Source: JACCSI01 sp035575715
Lineage (GTDB): Bacteria; Acidobacteriota; Vicinamibacteria; Vicinamibacterales; UBA2999
Direction of reading: 5' to 3'
Length of the DNA stretch: 64,000 nt
Assembly (NCBI GenBank): GCA_035575715.1
Contig: DATLXN010000012.1
Coordinates: 1 to 64,000, forward strand
A program made the position numbers and the translations under genes. This document shows positions 8,299 through 17,626 of the stretch, piece by piece (the first letter of the stretch is position 1; every line of letters starts with the position of its first letter). The notes beneath the pieces are model-generated. The model worked only from the letters and a program-made list of their open reading frames with translations. It did not search any database and was not told where the DNA came from.

Positions 8299-11200
8299 CT
8301 AGGGCACGACGATCGTGACCAAGTTTGACGAGGCTCCGGCGGTGCCGTCGGCGCGCACGGCCCGCAGCGTGATCCGGTATGTCCCCGCGGGCAACCCGCT
8401 GACGCTCAGGGCCGTATTCGGCGGCAACACGCCTGATGACACCGTCTGTTCGGGGCCTCCAGCAGTGCTGACACTGGCGGTCGCAAGGTAACCGGCCGGG
8501 GTGCCGGTCGCCGGCGCGTCCCACGCGAGCGTGAGGGTGCCGTTTAGAAAGGTACCTCGCAGATTGAGCGGAGGGCCTGGCCCGCCCGCCGTATCCGGGA
8601 CGTTCAGTGTGATCTCATTGGACACCGACCCAGTTCGCATGAAGTCCGGGCGGCCACCCGCACCAGGTAAATGCCGGGACGGACGCCGTCAAACACTTGC
8701 GATGTCGAGGCGCCGGCGGTATCAAGTTCGGCGAGCAACGCGCCGTCCACCGACGTCACAATCAAATGGAACGAGGTGATGCCGTCAGACGGTAATGGAG
8801 GTAGCCACGCGAGCGTCACCATGTCGCCTTGCACGGTCGCCGGCAGCAGCACGGGCGGCCCTGGGGTCCTCGCGCATCCCGGTGGCGTGGCCATCACTTG
8901 GAACGACACTTCGTTCGACGCCGGACTCAGACCACCTGGCGTGCGCGCCCGCACGCGCGCGAAGAAGGTGCCGGCGGCGATGATGCCTGACGCCGTCGTG
9001 CCGTCGACGGCGAAGGCCCCGACATCCGATGTGCCGGCTGCGCGGCCGACTTCGACGACGTAGTCTAGGGGGGACCAGAGACCGGCGCGCGCCAGTCCAA
9101 CGTGACGCCCGTGCCGGTGACGATCGCCGTGAGGCCAAACGGCCCTCCTGCGCCGGTTTGATCCGTGATCGTGACCGTCACTTCGGTCGAGGCCGGCCCC
9201 GTGCCACTTGCCGCGACGCTACGCACGCGAATGACATAGCTGCCCGGAGGCAGAGTGACTTGCGTGGTCAGCACGTGACCCAGGGCGCTGGTTTGACGCG
9301 TCGTCGTGCTGGCCGTGTCGATTTCAAGCACGTAGCCGTTGACGGCAGGTCCGCTGACTGGGCCTGTCCAACGCAGCGTCACCACGGGTCCGCTGGTCGA
9401 TGCCGTCAGCGCAGTGGGCGCCGCGGGGAGTGGCTGGGCAGAGATGACCAGTTCAAAAATCGTGGAGGCGGTTGTCGAGCCGTCGCTGACGATCACGGTG
9501 ACGTTGGTCATGCCCCCGCGGCCCGCCGCCGGCGTGATGGTCAGCGTGCGCGAGCCGCCAGAGCCGCCGAGTGTCAGCCCCGAAGACGCGACGAGCGTGG
9601 CATCCGCAGCTGATGCGGTGACCGTCAACGCACCGGGATCGGTCTCGACGTCGGTCACGGAAAAGGCAATCGGACCCAGGGTTGTTCCGGCGACGATCGA
9701 CTGATTCGAGATGGCGGTGATCGTCGGCGCGTCGTTGACGGCGGTCACGGTCAACGTGAAACTGGTTTGCGCGGTGAGGCTGCCGTCGCTGACAGTGACG
9801 GTGACCGTCGTCGCGCCGCTACGGTTGGCCGCCGGGGTCACGGTGAGCGTTCGTGACGCGCTGCTGCCTGCGTGTGTGAGGCCGGCGCTGGGGACCAGCC
9901 CCGTATCCGTCGCCGTGGCCGTCACCACCAGATTGGCTACCGGCGTGTCGGGATCGGCGACCGTGAACGAAACGGTGACCGCGCTGTCCTCGGCGATGGT
10001 TTGTGACGACACCGAGGTAATCGTCGGCGGCTGCGATGACGGCGTGGGCGTGGGCGTGGGCGTGGGTGGTGGCGGTGGCGGCGGTGGGGCTGTGGGCGCC
10101 GGCAGTTCGACCGCGCCCATATCGACGCGGCTGTTCTCGAGTCGTGCCAGCCCGCGCTGATCGGTGGCGGGCGTGCCGGCGTACCCGAAATCGGCCGAAT
10201 CCCGCGCGGGGCTGGCGTCTCCAATCAGGCGTGTCAGGGTCGACCCACCGTTGTTTTGCAGCGACCCGAGGGCCGGATCGACATTGAAAAGGCTCCCACC
10301 GGCGTTGGTCGTCGGCGCGGTCGTGCTCCCGATGAGTGAGTACCGCGTCTCGAAGGTCGGTGTGCCGCCAAGATCTCCGCTCGACGATGTGTTATCGGAG
10401 ACGATGGAATTTTCGAACCGCACCCGTCCGGCGTCGCCGGACACGCCGCCGCCGGGGCCAGCGGCGGTGTTATGGGACACGGTAGCAAATCGGACGATGT
10501 TGTTCGCCGACTGACCGATGCTGTCGAGATATAACCCGCCGCCCTGCAGAGTGGCCGTGTTGTTGGAGACGGTGCTGTTTTCGAGCGTCAACTGCGGTCC
10601 CGGTTCGAGCCCCATGAATGTGGCGAGACCGCCGCCGTTGCGCGCGGAGTTGCCGGAGAAGGTCGAGCGCGACACATGGCCAACGCTGCTGAACGAATTC
10701 AGCGTCACCATCAGCCCGCCACCGTCTTGCAACGCGGTATTGCCTGAAAACGTCGAGCGCGTTACGGTGACGTTCGTGGCGATCAATCGTGCCCCGCCAC
10801 CGTGCCTCTGTGTCGTGTTATTGAGAAAACGGCTGTCCTCGATCAGGACCGGCACGGCATACACGCTCGCGCCCGCGCCTTCAACGCTGGCCGAATTCGA
10901 GTCGAAAGTGGAGCGGCGAATGGTAATGGTGTTGGCGCTGAACGGAGGCTCCACTCCGCCACTGACGCTGGCTTCCAATCCGCCCGCCGCCCCGGAGTTG
11001 CCGGATAACACCATGTCTTCGAGCGTGACATTTTCGCCTTCGACAAAAATGCCGGCACCGAGGAATCCACTACTCTGTCGGCCATTGGTGATGGTCAGCC
11101 CCGCGATGCGCACGTTAATCGGGGTGGATGAAGACGGCTTTGACACCAGCAGCACCGACGCATGGCCACCGCCTCGGATGGTCAGCGTCGCCGCACCGGG

Positions 11201-11435
11201 CCCCTGAATGTTGAGCGCGTCACCAATCTGGATATACGGTGAGCCGGAAACCAAGGCGATGGTCCCGCTGAGGCCCGATTGAAACGTGAGCGAGTACCGC
11301 TTGGCGCAGGCTGCCCGCACCGCTGTCATTGAGGTTGCTGACGATGAAAGTCGCGGCTGCCGCCGGGACGGGGGCGCAAACGACTGCCGCGGCTAGAAAG
11401 GCAGGTAAAAGGGTGCGACGGCTGCGATGAGCCAT
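8299..11435 (-). pseudogene. Secreted beta-helix / cadherin-like / FN3 protein, three frameshifts
   Basis: Four minus-strand reading frames join into one secreted protein of about 1,040 residues. From the N-terminus: a signal peptide (start 11435, RTLLPAFLAAAVVCAPVPA), a SNLNDSGAGSLRQA segment, a right-handed beta-helix region (TRSTFSGNTALQDGGG), and a choice-of-anchor tail (SLQNNGGST, RVDMGAVEL). Then come a Pro/Thr linker, two cadherin-like repeats ending in VTVSDGS and VIVSDGS, and four FN3-like domains. Frames change near 11290-11310, at the G run 9069-9074, and near 8640-8655. The first change coincides with loss of a stretch normally present in the helix. The other two sit inside FN3 domains whose halves fit exactly. 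The likely role is cell-surface or extracellular adhesion or glycan binding. It may be a decaying gene or carry sequencing indels. Confidence 0.75.
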
Positions 11436-11443
11436 TGCGGCAG

Positions 11444-11473
11444 ATCCTAGCTTCGCCTGACGTTCGTTGACAA
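11444..11473 (-). promoter_or_regulatory. Candidate promoter of the secreted protein gene
   Basis: On the minus strand TTGTCA (11473-11468) and TAGGAT (11449-11444) are separated by 18 bp. The TAGGAT box ends 8 nt before the ATG at 11435, so the transcript would be essentially leaderless. The -35 hexamer overlaps the plus-strand TTGACA of the duplicated gmd promoter, giving back-to-back promoters. Confidence 0.4.
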
Positions 11474-11678
11474 AAGTAAATCGGGGCCGGGATAATGCTG
11501 TGTTTCGGGCATGCGCAAAATGCGCCAATCATCACGGGGATCACCGGTCAGGACGGGTCGTCTCTCGCCGAACTGCTGGTGTCCAAGGGATACGAAGTCT
11601 TCGGCGTCGTGCGGCGATCCAGCGCCCCCAATCTGTGGCGCATCGAACACATTCTCGACAAGGTGACGCTCAGGCCCG
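11461..11678 (+). repeat. Duplicate of the gmd promoter and 5' coding end
   Basis: These ~218 bp closely match 18501-18716. The match covers the promoter, the leader and the first ~55 codons of gmd, then stops abruptly after the shared CTCAGGCCCG. In this copy extra bases after the original ATG shift the frame. The dinucleotide fold is readable only from an upstream ATG at 11495 (IITGITGQDGSSLAELLVSK). The segment cannot encode a working dehydratase and marks a past duplication or recombination event. Confidence 0.9.
11467..11496 (+). promoter_or_regulatory. Duplicated gmd-type sigma70 promoter
   Basis: TTGACA (11467-11472) and GATAAT (11491-11496) with 18-bp spacing are identical to the boxes in front of gmd at 18507-18536. 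Here the promoter faces gene remnants and may now transcribe through to the membrane protein gene at 12482. Confidence 0.6.
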
Positions 11679-12485
11679 TCCTTCTGAAGCAGGGAAGCGT
11701 CTTCGAACAGGAGCACGGTGAGCCGGCCGTCCTTGAGCAGTGGTTCACGGATTCATGGCATCACATTCGACCGTGTTCAGCACAGCCGCGAGGTTCTTCG
11801 AGCAGTTGCCCGATCGCGGTGGCTCCGTTCAGTCGTGTTGCTGGTCGGCACAGCCTGGTGGTGCGCTTGCCGGGGACCGGCAACGGGCGCTCCCTCGTGT
11901 TCAACACGCACCTCGACATTGTGCCCGACGGCGACCGCCGCGCCTGGACGCGTGATCCATTTGGGGCGGAGGGCGATCACGCTAGCGGCACGCTGGTGTG
12001 GTCATCGCCGTGGCTCTGGTCCAGATTCATTAGGGAAGGTGCCGCCGTGTTTCCGGGCCACGTCGTGTTTCAGTTTGTTCTGGAAGACGAGACGACCGGG
12101 AATGGAACGCTGCTCTGCCTCAATGCCGGGCATCGCGCCGACGCCGCAGTGATCATCGACGGCACGTGGCTCGATCGGGCCATGGTGTCGCACGCCGGTC
12201 AACTACAATTCACCATCGTCAACCGGGGGCGTTCGGCATCTGTCAGCGTGTCTCACCTGGGTTGTAACGCCGCTGAAGGCTTCGCGGACGTGGTCGCCGT
12301 CAACCGGCACGTCGGATTTGCGGCATTTCGCCGACGCTGGAATTCCGGCTTTGCTGTACGGTCCCGGCCGAGGCTTTAACCCTCATCGCCCCGACGAACA
12401 CTACTACTTAGAGGATCTCTCGATGATGATTGGTATCTTCGCGAACCTGGCGACAGCCTGGTGTGGCGAGCGGAAGAACGCGTGA
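11497..12485 (+). pseudogene. Chimeric remnant: gmd 5' end joined to a decayed M20 peptidase/deacylase gene
   Basis: The gmd fragment is followed from about 11830 by pieces of an ArgE/DapE-type M20 metallohydrolase. Recognisable parts are SLVVRLPGTGNGRSLVFNTH and then LDIVPDG, DPFGAEGDH, VLEDETTGNGTLLCLNAGHR, and, in another frame at the end, LLYGPGRGFNPHRPDEHYYL, finishing at the TGA at 12483-12485. Family members hydrolyse N-acyl amino acids or peptides with two zinc ions. Here the zinc-ligand stretch normally found after the LDVVP-like motif is missing, and at least one frameshift (around 12330-12350) separates the C-terminus. One frame stays open over 11495-12379, but the product would be a nonfunctional chimera. 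The segment 11680-11820 has no recognisable origin. Confidence 0.75.
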
Positions 12486-14845
12486 CTCGCAGTGACCATA
12501 GCTCCATCGTGGCGGAGGAGGAGGGCATCCTGGCGGTCATCGGGATGCGTACCGGTGCGATAGTCATGCTCGGCCTGGTGCTACTCGCCTGGGTCATGCC
12601 GACGCTGGCGCTCGATACTCCGATAGCGTGGGCGATGCAACTTGTCCTTGCCGCGACGGCCGTGGCAGTTGCGCCGGGTACGTTGTTGCTGGCCGCCTGG
12701 CGCCCGCGGCCATTGTTGACCGTGTTCGAGTGGCTCGCCCTGGGTTTAGGCCTCAGCCTCGTCCTTGTTCAGCTCATCACCATTTTCGTGATGACGGTGC
12801 ACACCTCGGCAATGGTCGGCCAACAGATCCTGCTGCTCGGCTGCGTGCTTGCGGCCGTGGTCGCAGTGGCGCGCCGATCACCTGCTCAACTGGCGCTTCG
12901 CGGCGACGAGCTGGGATTGGGTCTCGGAATCGCCGTGATCGCGGGCTTTCTCTACGTCCAAGGGTCACCGGTCAACTCTACTGAAGACCACATTCACATC
13001 AGCATCGTTCGGCGGCTGGCATCCCTTGGAAATCCTTCGATTCACAACGTCTACTTCTCACCCAATATCATCTACACCTATCCGTATCCGGGCACGCATT
13101 ACTTGATGACCCTCATCACCCGCGTGGCGGATGCCGACGCGATGTTTGCGTACAGCAAATTGCGGGTGATGTGGGGACCTTGGGCGCTGTTGTTACTGTG
13201 CGTCCTGGCGCGCCGGTTCTTTGGCAACCCCGCAGTCGCACTGGCGTCCGCCGTCACCGCACTCGCGTTGGTCGCCAACGGCGCGTTCGCCAATGTCACC
13301 GGGTTTTTCTGGGGGCAGATGGCGCCTTACAGCCACGCGTCCGATATCGCGATGGGCGTCATGCTCCCGGCCCTACTTCTGCTGGCGTTTGAATATTTTC
13401 GGGCCACGACTCGATCCGAATCTGTCCTGTTCTTCGTCGGCGCCATCGGCCTCGTGGTGATGCTCGCGATTGTCCACATTCGTGAGGTGGTTCAGTTTCT
13501 CGTTTATATGGGGGCCTTCGCGATCGCGCTGTTGCTGGTCGGTGGTCACAGTCGCCTGTGGCGCCGCGTCGCGGGGCTGACCGCTACCTCGGTCGCGCTG
13601 ATGTTGCTTTACGGGCGGTGGCACGCGGCCGTGGTCGGCCACGTGAGCGGCATTGTTGACGAGTCCAAACAGTCGCTGGTGAAAGTGGCAGCGAACGCCA
13701 GCTGGAGCGACTGGGTAAGTCCGCTGCTGCCGCTGCTCGCCGGATTCGCGACGGCGTTTGAGCCGATGTTCTACTTGTGGAATCCAGTGATCCTCTTCGC
13801 CGGACCGTGGGTCATCTGGCACTTCCGTCGGGAGCCGCTGGTACTGATGATTGCGGCCAGTATTCTCGTCTATTTGTTGATCATCCGGTTTCCACTGTTT
13901 GCGATCCCGTACATCTACGTGACTTATTTCGAGATCTTGTACACACCAGTTCGCAACATGATCTTTTTCATTCATGTAATGGCGGGCGCGCTGGTGTATC
14001 TGATTGCCGTCTCGGCCCTGCGGGTTCCAGGCGTTGCGGCGTACGGAGTGGCGTTGGTTGGTGGAATGCTGCTCGGAGGCGCCGTGAGATACGGCGGTCC
14101 GTGGCTCGCGACGCACCCCGATTTTCTTTATCTGACACTAATTCCGGTGTACTTGGTGCTGGCCATTCTCGTGCTGAGGTCGTATCGCCAGCAGCGCGTC
14201 AACCTCGGTCCGTTGCTGCCGACTCGCCGCTGGCGCTTGGCGTTTGTCGCGGTGCTCCTGCCAGTGCTGCCGTTGACGGCCACGGTGGCGTCGCCGCTGA
14301 AGGCGACCGCCAGTTTCGCGTCGCCGGCCGCGATGCTTACTGGGCAGCCGTGCGTTGGGCGGCATGACGTCGAAGTCCTCTTCAAACCGCCGGAACTCGC
14401 CGCCGAAAAGCACATGGTCGGCGAATTGCTGTCGTGCCCGCCCCCCTTATCACTTGTGCAATTCGCTGCTCGCGGGATTCCAGCCGATGCGGTTTTGGCG
14501 GTAGACAAGTTTTTCGAATATCCCGCGTCCGTGTTCTTGCCGCAACAGATGGTAGTGTGGACAGGGCCGAGTGTCGCGTTTCGTGACGAAGACCGCCTGT
14601 TTGGCGCTTACTACGAGCAGTATTACAAGAGCTTCAGAAAGTACCGGCAGCAACCCTTCTTCAATACGGTCGAAACAGACCAGGAGCGAGAGCTGTATCT
14701 CCGCGCGCTCGGCGTGACCCACGTGCTGCTCAATCCGCGCGTCCACGCGATGATGACGACGGTGCTGGCCGCCCGCCCCGCGCAATACCGGCGCCTCTAC
14801 GACGAAGCGGAGTGGGCCGTGTACGAGGTGTCGAACATTCCATGA
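12482..14845 (+). CDS. Large GT-C-like membrane protein (787 aa), copy 2
   Basis: A full-length paralog of the protein at 2805-5171, alignable over nearly its whole length. Shared segments include STEDHIHISIVRRLASLGNP in the acidic loop, IIYTYPYPGTHYLMTLITR, LRVMWGPWALLLL, YSHASDIAMGVMLPALLLLA and, near the C-terminus, YKSFRKYRQQPFFNTVETDQ. It has 12-14 predicted membrane segments followed by a soluble domain. The GTG at 12482 is preferred: it overlaps the TGA of the M20 remnant and gives a length within one residue of copy 1. Starts at 12461 or 12545 remain possible. The role, probably a membrane lipid-linked sugar transferase, is inferred from topology. Its GT2 partner downstream is truncated, so this copy may be unpaired. 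Confidence 0.65.
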   Translation: MTRSDHSSIVAEEEGILAVIGMRTGAIVMLGLVLLAWVMPTLALDTPIAWAMQLVLAATAVAVAPGTLLLAAWRPRPLLTVFEWLALGLGLSLVLVQLITIFVMTVHTSAMVGQQILLLGCVLAAVVAVARRSPAQLALRGDELGLGLGIAVIAGFLYVQGSPVNSTEDHIHISIVRRLASLGNPSIHNVYFSPNIIYTYPYPGTHYLMTLITRVADADAMFAYSKLRVMWGPWALLLLCVLARRFFGNPAVALASAVTALALVANGAFANVTGFFWGQMAPYSHASDIAMGVMLPALLLLAFEYFRATTRSESVLFFVGAIGLVVMLAIVHIREVVQFLVYMGAFAIALLLVGGHSRLWRRVAGLTATSVALMLLYGRWHAAVVGHVSGIVDESKQSLVKVAANASWSDWVSPLLPLLAGFATAFEPMFYLWNPVILFAGPWVIWHFRREPLVLMIAASILVYLLIIRFPLFAIPYIYVTYFEILYTPVRNMIFFIHVMAGALVYLIAVSALRVPGVAAYGVALVGGMLLGGAVRYGGPWLATHPDFLYLTLIPVYLVLAILVLRSYRQQRVNLGPLLPTRRWRLAFVAVLLPVLPLTATVASPLKATASFASPAAMLTGQPCVGRHDVEVLFKPPELAAEKHMVGELLSCPPPLSLVQFAARGIPADAVLAVDKFFEYPASVFLPQQMVVWTGPSVAFRDEDRLFGAYYEQYYKSFRKYRQQPFFNTVETDQERELYLRALGVTHVLLNPRVHAMMTTVLAARPAQYRRLYDEAEWAVYEVSNIP

Positions 14846-15183
14846 CACAACGCGCGGCCCGTGAGAGCCGTTGGCCTGTGGGTGACCGTCCAAGTTTGTC
14901 GATGTTGGGGTGGGCGCTCAACGAAGAGCAAGGCATCGAACGCTACGTCACTCGCGCCGAGGCGTTCCTCTCGGTGCTCTCCGACAACTTCAAAGTCATT
15001 CTCATTGACGACGGCAGCACGGATCGAACATGGGAGGTCATGAATCGCTGTCAAGGTACGCGACCGTGGCTGCAGATCGTGCAAAACGGACACGTCCCAG
15101 GCTCGGGTTACAACGCGAAGCGCGCCATAAGCGCTTGCCTCTGTATTACCAACTGTCGGAGGCACAGCAGCGACGAGTGGTGA
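14842..15183 (+). pseudogene. Truncated GT2 glycosyltransferase
   Basis: The ATG overlaps the stop of the membrane protein gene as ATGA. The first ~96 residues match the GT2 protein at 5138-5971: SMLGWALNEEQGIERYVTRA, LIDDGSTDRTWEVM, and GSGYNAKRAIS. Homology stops exactly after KRAIS at about 15131, and the frame then runs through unrelated sequence to a stop at 15183. The acceptor-binding half and membrane anchor are gone, so the 113-residue product is unlikely to be active. It is the remains of a second membrane protein-GT2 pair. Confidence 0.85.
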
Positions 15184-15221
15184 CGGCGCTTACGGAATGG
15201 CATCCCCCGGCGAGCCATTGA
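15132..15221 (+). pseudogene. 3' scrap of a DegT/WecE-type aminotransferase
   Basis: In a frame different from the GT2 fragment, the bases encode RLPLYYQLSEAQQRRVV followed by TALTEW and a stop at 15219-15221. This is the terminal helix of WecE-type aminotransferases and parallels RLPLYFGLTEDEQGRVISGL in the gene at the window start. It begins at the point where GT2 homology ends, so it marks the other side of a deletion or recombination junction. Its 3' end overlaps the end of the minus-strand FkbM gene. Confidence 0.7.
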
Positions 15222-16269
15222 ACAGGACCAGGTTGGTGTAGCTGGTGTCGTCACCGCCGACATAGCCGACCGCATCGGCGAGTGCGTTTGACGGTCGGCA
15301 CCTGTCGCGCGTGCCGTCGCCGTGCAGGTCAATGAAATAGCCGAACTGCGTTGTCAGTAATGTGAGGAAGTCGGCCGGATCGACACGCTGTGCGCATAGC
15401 GCAGCCGGGCTGAATTCAATCTGCCACGCGATGTGACGGCGTGCGAGCACCTCACCTGCCCCGCGCAACACCGCCATCTCGGCGCCCTCCACATCGCACT
15501 TGATGAACGTCGTCAGTCCTAAATCGATATTGCGCTCGCGTGCCCAAGTGTCGAGACGGCGGCACGGCACCGAGACGGTGCGGCGAGCGCTGTCGTTGTT
15601 GAGCAACACCCGGTGCGTGCCGATCTGGCTAGATACGGCGAGCTCGATGGCGCCGTCGTGATCGGCGATCGCCGTGTGGTCCACGACGATTCGGTCATGC
15701 ATGCCGTTGGCAAGCACCGCAAGCTGCAGGCACTGGGCGTTGCCCGGTTCGGCCTCGGCGGCGAAGGCCCACATGAAGTCGCCCAGGGCAATGCGCGGGA
15801 TGACTGTGGTGCCGACGTTGGCCCCGATGTCAAGCATGACTCCGCCGACGGCGACATCGCGCGCCTCGGCGATTTCGCGCAGCGGGAGCCAGCCGTTGTG
15901 GATGCGGTCGGCGAGCTTGCCGGGGACACGGATTTCGCGCGGCACGAAAAACGTGAGACCTGAGTTGGCCACCGGCTCGAAGCGGTCGGTCGCGGCGGCG
16001 GCGGGTACTGGTGGCGCACTGGCGCGGAGCGCGGCGGCGCGATGCGGTAACACCAACCGCAGCGCGGTTTCACTTGGAATGCGATGCGCGAGGACGCGCG
16101 CGCGGGTCTTGGCGGCCTCCTGTTGCTGCTTGTGCGCGGCGATCGCGTGGTGGTGGCGCTCCGCCTGCAGCGTACGCTCCTCGCGACATTGCTCCAGCCG
16201 CGCCTTTAACGTCTCGATTTTTGCGCGATCGCGTTCGCTCAGCGGGGCCATCGTCTTCAAGGATAGCAA
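15190..16269 (-). CDS. FkbM family methyltransferase
   Basis: A 359-aa protein. The first ~75 residues are a charged, probably coiled-coil stretch (RAKIETLKARLEQCREERTL). The SAM-binding motif I is VMLDIGANVGTTV at about residues 143-155, followed by an acidic strand end (AFAAEAEPGN) and the FkbM-typical FIKCDVEGAEMAVLRGAGEV. FkbM enzymes O-methylate sugars or polyketides using S-adenosylmethionine; in this setting a surface-glycan sugar is the likely acceptor. ATG at 16269 or 16251 could be the start. It is encoded against its neighbours and flanked on both sides by gene scraps, so it may have arrived with the rearrangement. Confidence 0.85.
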   Translation of the reverse strand: MLSLKTMAPLSERDRAKIETLKARLEQCREERTLQAERHHHAIAAHKQQQEAAKTRARVLAHRIPSETALRLVLPHRAAALRASAPPVPAAAATDRFEPVANSGLTFFVPREIRVPGKLADRIHNGWLPLREIAEARDVAVGGVMLDIGANVGTTVIPRIALGDFMWAFAAEAEPGNAQCLQLAVLANGMHDRIVVDHTAIADHDGAIELAVSSQIGTHRVLLNNDSARRTVSVPCRRLDTWARERNIDLGLTTFIKCDVEGAEMAVLRGAGEVLARRHIAWQIEFSPAALCAQRVDPADFLTLLTTQFGYFIDLHGDGTRDRCRPSNALADAVGYVGGDDTSYTNLVLFNGSPGDAIP

Positions 16270-16309
16270 CAGCCGGCGTGCCGGGCGTCGCTGGTTGATA
16301 AGGCCCCAT

Positions 16310-16560
16310 CACTGCGCCATCGACGTCGGGTGTCTAGGCAATCTCGCGCAGTGGCAGCCAACCGCGCAGGACCCGATCCACAGTTTGCCAGGGATGCGCA
16401 CGGCGGTCTCACGACGTCGCTTCTCTACGACGCCAATGGCTCTGGTGGTGCAGATGCGGCGCTGCATGCCCAACCGGCGAGGTGCGCGCTTCCAACTCCG
16501 TAACGAAGCTCGGGTTGAAGCAGCGCGTTGACAGGGCGGATTGGTCCGGTCATGATCTCG
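16310..16560 (-). pseudogene. Degraded FkbM methyltransferase remnant
   Basis: Upstream of the FkbM gene, the minus strand encodes pieces of the same N-terminal region in different frames: ETAVRIPGKLW, then DRVLRGWLPLREIA followed by a stop. These match REIRVPGKLADRIHNGWLPL and REIAEA in the intact protein. At least one frameshift and a premature stop are present, and the SAM-binding domain is absent. The rest of the 16270-16520 interval shows no other gene. Confidence 0.55.
16528..16556 (+). promoter_or_regulatory. Candidate sigma70 promoter of the GNAT-deacetylase pair
   Basis: A perfect TTGACA (16528-16533) is followed after 17 bp by CATGAT (16551-16556), which matches four of six -10 bases. 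The start would be near 16563, leaving about 85 nt before the GNAT start at 16648. That leader contains a 26-codon ORF (16571-16651) whose stop overlaps the GNAT ATG. Confidence 0.45.
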
Positions 16561-16647
16561 TGTTTTCATTATGAATCAGCGCTCACGTCACTCAACGGCT
16601 CTTCCGGGCCGCACCAACATCGGCCCCGCAGCGATCCCAGGTGGCGT

Positions 16648-17613
16648 ATGAGCCAAGAGCTTCAGTTCACTCTCTTGGAAGAGCGTGAGAGCGCCCACGT
16701 CCTCGCCTTTTATCAGACGCTCTATCCGCAGTTGGGGTGGACCGAGCGCACACTCAAATGGCAATACTTCGAAAACCCAGCCGGTATTGCCAAAGTGTGG
16801 GTCGCGCGCGATGGTGACCGCGTCGTCTCGACGTATGCTGCGGTCCCACACCGCGTCTACGCTGACGGCCGTGTTGGCACCGGTTGGCGCATTCAGGATG
16901 TCCTGACTTCGCCCGACTATCGGGGCCGCGGTATATACAACGAGATGTCAAAACGAGCGGTCGAGGCATTATTCCAGCCCGCGTACCCCGTTAACTTCGC
17001 GTTTCCGAACGAGCACTCCCACAACGCGTTGATTCGCACAGGATGGCAGGCGGCGTTCCGCCTGCCGTTGCGGACACGGACTGACGTGGCCACGTTGACG
17101 CCGCGCGCTGTCACCAGCGCCGTCTCGATCGCACGCTTCGAAGGGCGTCACGAGGACATTTGGCACCGACATCGTCGCAGCGTGCGATTCGCCGTCGAGC
17201 GGACCCCTGACTATTTGAACTGGCGGTATGTCTCCCACCCGAAGTGCAAATATTTCGCCGTCGAGCTTACAGAGGACGCTGACAGCGCGATTCTCGTGCT
17301 GAAATACTACGACCGCGAGGACGGGTCACGCTGGTCACATTTGTGTGAGTTGTTTCATACGAGCAACAACCCGTCGATACTTCAGAATGCGATGGACTAC
17401 TGGATCAATTTCACGCTGGGACATGGTTGCCAAGCGATGAGCTGCTGGAGTCCTGCCGGCACTGCGCTGGACGGTCTGCTGCACGAGCGTGGGTTCTCGA
17501 CAGTGCCTGACTACATACGGTGGTGCCTTCTGAACGCGAATGTGCCAGAAACAGCGGGTGTGCTGGACGAGCGCCAATGGTATTTGTCCCTGGGGGATAG
17601 CGACGTTTTCTGA
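16648..17613 (+). CDS. GNAT-family N-acetyltransferase (321 aa)
   Basis: The N-terminal half is a GNAT domain: LAFYQTLYPQLGWTERTLKW, an ARDGDRVVSTYAAVPHRVY strand pair, and the acetyl-CoA-binding DVLTSPDYRGRGIYNEMSKR loop, where R/Q-x-x-G-x-G/A appears as YRGRGI. The second half (ERTPDYLNWRYVSHP, a WxSPAGTALDGLL segment) resembles two-domain GNAT proteins found in exopolysaccharide clusters. It probably acetylates an amino sugar or a cell-surface intermediate; the substrate is unknown. The start at 16648 is favoured by the purine-rich AGGTGG just upstream. The polysaccharide deacetylase gene follows after 13 bp, suggesting an operon. Confidence 0.7.
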   Translation: MSQELQFTLLEERESAHVLAFYQTLYPQLGWTERTLKWQYFENPAGIAKVWVARDGDRVVSTYAAVPHRVYADGRVGTGWRIQDVLTSPDYRGRGIYNEMSKRAVEALFQPAYPVNFAFPNEHSHNALIRTGWQAAFRLPLRTRTDVATLTPRAVTSAVSIARFEGRHEDIWHRHRRSVRFAVERTPDYLNWRYVSHPKCKYFAVELTEDADSAILVLKYYDREDGSRWSHLCELFHTSNNPSILQNAMDYWINFTLGHGCQAMSCWSPAGTALDGLLHERGFSTVPDYIRWCLLNANVPETAGVLDERQWYLSLGDSDVF

Positions 17614-17626
17614 AGGAGAGATTTTC

